Shown: positions 5,885-8,752 of the stretch, piece after piece
Numbering within the stretch: position 1 is the stretch's first letter
Layout of the letters: every line of letters begins with the position of its first letter
Assembly: GCA_003223775.1 (NCBI GenBank)
Contig: QHWK01000666.1
Span: 1-8,752, forward strand
Length of the DNA: 8,752 nt
Origin: Acidobacteriota bacterium
GTDB lineage: Bacteria; Acidobacteriota; Vicinamibacteria; Vicinamibacterales; CAVVIG01
Reading direction: 5' to 3'
Program-made: the position numbers and the translations under genes
The notes under the pieces: generated by a model
What the model was told of the DNA's origin: nothing
The model's input: the letters and a program-made list of their open reading frames with translations, nothing else
Database searches by the model: none

Positions 5885-8256
5885 GTGGAGTCCCTGGTTG
5901 CCCGCATCGTCGACTGGGCGCATCGACGACGGCCGATCGTGCTGGCGATCGTGATCGCCTCGGTCGCGCTCTCGGCGGAAGGCGCGCGGCGCCTGTCGTT
6001 CGATGCGGACGTGCTGTCGCTTTTGCCGCGCGACAACCGCGTGATCAATGCGTTCCGTACGTTTCTGTCGCGCTTCGGCAGCCTCGATCAGCTCTACGTC
6101 GTGTTCACCGCGCCCGAGGGCCGCAGCGTCTCCGACTACGCGGACGAGGTTCGCGCGTGGACCGCGGCGCTCCGCGACGCGCCCGAGATCGCGCGCGTCG
6201 ATGCCGGCGTCGTCGACCGCGCGCGGGATTTCGGATGGCTCGCCGATCACGAACTGCTGCTGCTGCGCGGACGCCCGCTCGAGGAGGCGCTCCGCCGGTT
6301 GAGCGCCGGCGGCATGCCGGCGGCGGTCGCGGCACGCCGCGATCTGCTCACCGTGCCGTCGGGGGACGTCGCGCGGACGGCCGCAGCCGCCTGCTGATCG
6401 CGCGCCCGAAGCGGCCGCCGTACGACGCGGCCTTCTCGCGCGCGCTCGGCGCGCGGCTTCAGCAGATCGCGGCGTCGACGCGGGCCGCCACGGCGGCCGC
6501 GGCGCGCGAGAACCACGACGAGGAGCCGCTGCCGCCGCTCGACGTCGATTTCGCCGGCGGCCACCGGATCGCCGTCGAGACCGAAGCCGTCGTCAAGCGC
6601 GAGAGCATCGGCAACACCGTCGGATCGCTCGCGCTCATCCTGCCGCTCCTCTTGATCGTGTTTCGCAGTCTGTGGCTGGTCACCGTCGGATCGCTGCCTT
6701 CGCTGCTCTCGCTCGTCGTCGTCGCCGGCGCGCTGGGCTTCGCGGGCGCGAAGCTGTCGGCCGCCGCGACCGGGGCGGCGGCGATGATGTTCGGCCTCGG
6801 CGTCGACGGCGTGGTGCTGCTGTACGTCGCGCACCGGCTCGCCGTGGCGGAAGACGCGAACGTGCCGATCGCGCGCGCCGTCGGCGGTCCATCGAGCAGC
6901 ATGCTGCTCGGCATGTGGACGACGGCGGCGACGTTCTACGGGCTGGTGTTCGTCGATTTTCCGAGCCTGCAGCAGCTCGGACGGCTGCTCGGCCACAGCA
7001 TGGCGGCGTGCGGCGTGCTGACGCTGATCATGGTGCCGGCGCTGTTGCCGCGGCGCGCGCCGCGCCGCGCCGTCGTGCTGCTGATGCCGCGGTTCGCGGA
7101 AACGATCGCCCGGCGGCGGCGTCTGCTGCTCGCGTCCAGCGTGATCGCGACGCTCGCCCTCGGCGTCGCGGCGACGCGCATCCGCATCAACCCGACGCTC
7201 GATCGACTGCGATCGACGACGCCGGCCGCGCAGCTCGAGACGAAGATCGGTCCAACCTTCGGGCTGCCGTCGGATGTCGCGGTCGTGCTCGCCGAGGGCG
7301 GCGACCTCGACGCGCTGCTCCAGACCAACGAGCGTCTCGCCGACCGTCTCGCATCGGAGATCCCGGGCCTGGCGTTCCAACCGCCATCGCGCGTGCTGCC
7401 CTCGACGGCATCGCAGGCGGGAACGGCCGGCGCCGTAGAGCGCGCGCATCTCTCCGTGGATGCGGTTCGCGCCTCGCTCGAACGCGCGCGGGTTGCCGGC
7501 GACTTCACGCCCGGCGCGTTCGATCCGTTCGCGGCTCGCCTTCCGCGCCTGCTGGACGGGAGGGCGCGGCTCACCTACGACGGCTACGTCGAGCACGGAC
7601 TCGGCGACATCATCGGCCGCTTCGTCGCGCGGGACGGGCCGCGATGGACGCTCGCCACGTACGTGTTTCCGAACGCGGCGGATCAGCTCGCGCGCGTGCA
7701 GTCGATCGTCGACGGCGTCGATCCGTCGCAGACGCTCACCGGCCTGACGCTCGTGAACCGCGAGCTCGCCCGCAGCTTCGTGCCGCAGTTCCTGAAAGGG
7801 CTCGCGATCGGCACGATCATCGTCGTCGCGCTCGTCGTCGCGGCGTTCCGCGACGTTCGGCTCTCGGCGTACGCGCTGCTGCCGACGGCGATCGGCCTGA
7901 TCTGGGCGGCCGGCGCGCTCGCGATCGCGCGCGTCGAGCTCGATCTGTTCGCCGTGTTCGCCGTCGTCACCTTCGTCGGCATCGGTGTCGACTACGGAGT
8001 GCACCTGGTGCACCGGTATCAGGAGCGCGGCGATGCCACGCGCGCCACCGCGGAACTCGCGCCGGTGATCCTCGTCGCGGCGGCGATCACGATGCTCGGC
8101 TACGGCACGCTCGTGACCTCCTCGTATCCGCCGCTCCAATCGATGGGCGTCGTGTCGGTGGTCAGCACGATCGCGCTCGCGGCGGCGTCGGTCTTCACGC
8201 TGCCGGCGCTGCTCGTGGGAAAAAGGGAAAAAGGGGTACGACCCCTTTTTCCGTGA
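5885..8256 (+). CDS. MMPL/RND-family lipid exporter, frame-disrupted
   Basis: A large inner-membrane proton-driven exporter with two RND halves. Part one (from the GTG at 5885) has TM1 at residues about 17-34, then the periplasmic FDADVLSLLPRDN motif, and ends at DLLTVPS; this frame stops at 6395-6397. Part two continues in another frame from about 6373 (ADGRSRLLIARPKRPPYD) to 8256, with TM2-6 and the motif FGLGVDGVVLLYVAHR near 6790-6837, a second TM (LLLASSVIATLALGV), a second periplasmic loop, and TM8-12 with GIGVDYGVHLVHRY near 7978-8020. Both membrane Asp residues of the family are present. One extra G in the G5 run at 6361-6365 would rejoin the frames, but I expect more residues here, so a longer deletion is possible. 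Paired with the LolA-like protein it probably moves the cluster's lipid out of the inner membrane. The last residues (GKREKGVRPLFP) are encoded by a palindromic element. Confidence 0.87.
8226..8252. repeat. Perfect palindrome at the exporter 3' end, REP-like or terminator-like
   Basis: Arms GGAAAAAGGGGT (8226-8237) and ACCCCTTTTTCC (8241-8252) are perfectly complementary around the 3-base loop ACG. Just upstream GGGAAAAA is duplicated at 8217-8224 and 8225-8232. The structure (GC stem next to A and T tracts on both sides) is that of a bidirectional intrinsic terminator, yet it lies inside the last codons of the exporter and five bases before the glycosyltransferase ATG. From memory, palindromes with a GGGGTCNGACCCC core flanked by A5/T5 are dispersed in many genomes, and this looks like a variant; that link is inference. 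Confidence 0.8.
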
Positions 8257-8257
8257 C

Positions 8258-8752
8258 ATGCGCACCGCCGCACTGATCCCGGCGTTCAACGAGGCGCGAT
8301 CGATCAGCGCCGTCGTCGCGGGCGTGCGCGGCGTCGTCGATCGCGTCATCGTCGTCGACGACGGGTCGAGCGACGGGACGGGGGCGCGGGCGCGCGGCGC
8401 GGGCGCCGAGGTCGTCGTGCACGCGGTCAATCGCGGCAAGGGCTCTGCGGTCCGCACCGGCCTCGCGCGCGTCTTCGAGGGCGGCTTCACGCACGTGCTG
8501 ATGCTCGACGCCGACATGCAGCACCGGCCGGAAGAGGCGGGTCGGCTGCTCGAGGCCGCCGCGCGCGACGGCGTGGACGTCGTGCTCGGCGAGCGGCAGT
8601 TCGACCGCGATCGGACGCCGGCGCCGCGCTACCATGCGAACCGCATCGGCAGCGCCATCCTCGCCCGCTTCGTCGGCGCGCCGGTGCGCGACACGCAGTG
8701 CGGCTACCGCGTGTTCCGCGTGGACGCGCTGCGGGGGCTGGAGCTCATGTCG
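8258..8752 (+). CDS. Family 2 glycosyltransferase, N-terminal part (runs off right edge)
   Basis: The ATG at 8258 lies one base after the exporter stop and the frame is open to the window end, giving 165 codons. It is a GT-A fold enzyme of the dolichyl-phosphate-mannose-synthase-like group: ALIPAFNEA at 5-13, VIVVDDGSSDGT at 30-41 for nucleotide binding, NRGKGSAVRTGL at 58-69, LDADMQH at 83-89 with the DxD metal site, and DTQCGYRVFR at 145-154. It should transfer a sugar from a nucleotide-sugar to a lipid or polyprenyl acceptor at the inner face of the membrane. Position after an MMPL exporter suggests it glycosylates the cluster's lipid, as in several envelope-lipid loci. No Shine-Dalgarno is visible because the palindrome at 8226-8252 occupies that place, so translation may depend on coupling to the exporter stop (TGA-C-ATG). 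Confidence 0.9.
   Translation, partial: MRTAALIPAFNEARSISAVVAGVRGVVDRVIVVDDGSSDGTGARARGAGAEVVVHAVNRGKGSAVRTGLARVFEGGFTHVLMLDADMQHRPEEAGRLLEAAARDGVDVVLGERQFDRDRTPAPRYHANRIGSAILARFVGAPVRDTQCGYRVFRVDALRGLELMS

Noticed and set aside
6247..8517. Long minus-strand open frame (over 750 codons) opposite the exporter
   Set aside because: Composition is Arg/Asp/His-rich low complexity and it covers an exporter with clear membrane segments and GxGVD motifs on the plus strand.
1..8752. CRISPR array, tRNA, rRNA or transposase gene
   Set aside because: No spaced repeat array, cloverleaf, rRNA-like segment or transposase motif was found; the only repeats are the 12-bp tandem block and the palindrome near 8240.

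Overview
This is a very GC-rich stretch of bacterial DNA with strong third-position G/C bias, short intergenic gaps, GTG and TTG starts, and almost no recognisable Shine-Dalgarno sequences. Gene content and style suggest an environmental Gram-negative bacterium. An Acidobacteriota-like source would fit, but that is inference from general familiarity; no rRNA or taxonomic marker is present.

Layout. A minus-strand operon fills 1-3345, read right to left: a ketosynthase-like protein lacking all three catalytic residues, an SDR 3-ketoacyl-ACP reductase, an acyl carrier protein, a polysaccharide deacetylase, and the start of a secreted protein that runs off the left edge. A plus-strand LolA-like periplasmic protein (3370-4059) is divergent from the ketosynthase. 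A short non-coding convergent gap (4060-4359) contains a 12-bp tandem palindromic repeat. A minus-strand B12-binding radical SAM protein (4360-5850) is divergent from a plus-strand MMPL/RND exporter (5885-8256). A family 2 glycosyltransferase starts right after the exporter and runs off the right edge.

How the genes may work together. ACP, ketoreductase and a chain-length-factor-like KS indicate acyl chain building on a dedicated carrier. LolA-like and MMPL proteins indicate export of a hydrophobic product to the cell envelope. The glycosyltransferase and deacetylase indicate a sugar head group or linked glycan. The radical SAM protein resembles the HpnR-type B12 methylases and could C-methylate the product. 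The set recalls aryl-polyene-type envelope lipid clusters (KS/CLF, ketoreductase, ACP, LolA-like, MMPL, glycosyltransferase) but with different tailoring genes. No catalytically competent KS, dehydratase or acyltransferase is visible, so the system must continue outside the window or borrow housekeeping enzymes.

The most striking problem is that three genes are frame-disrupted: the deacetylase at its start (about 1075-1091), the ketosynthase (about 2643-2660) and the exporter (about 6361-6380). The last two probably also lack a block of codons. Either the cluster is decaying or the assembly has indel errors; the sequence alone cannot decide. A second notable item is a perfect 12-bp-arm palindrome that forms the 3' end of the exporter gene, directly ahead of the glycosyltransferase start.
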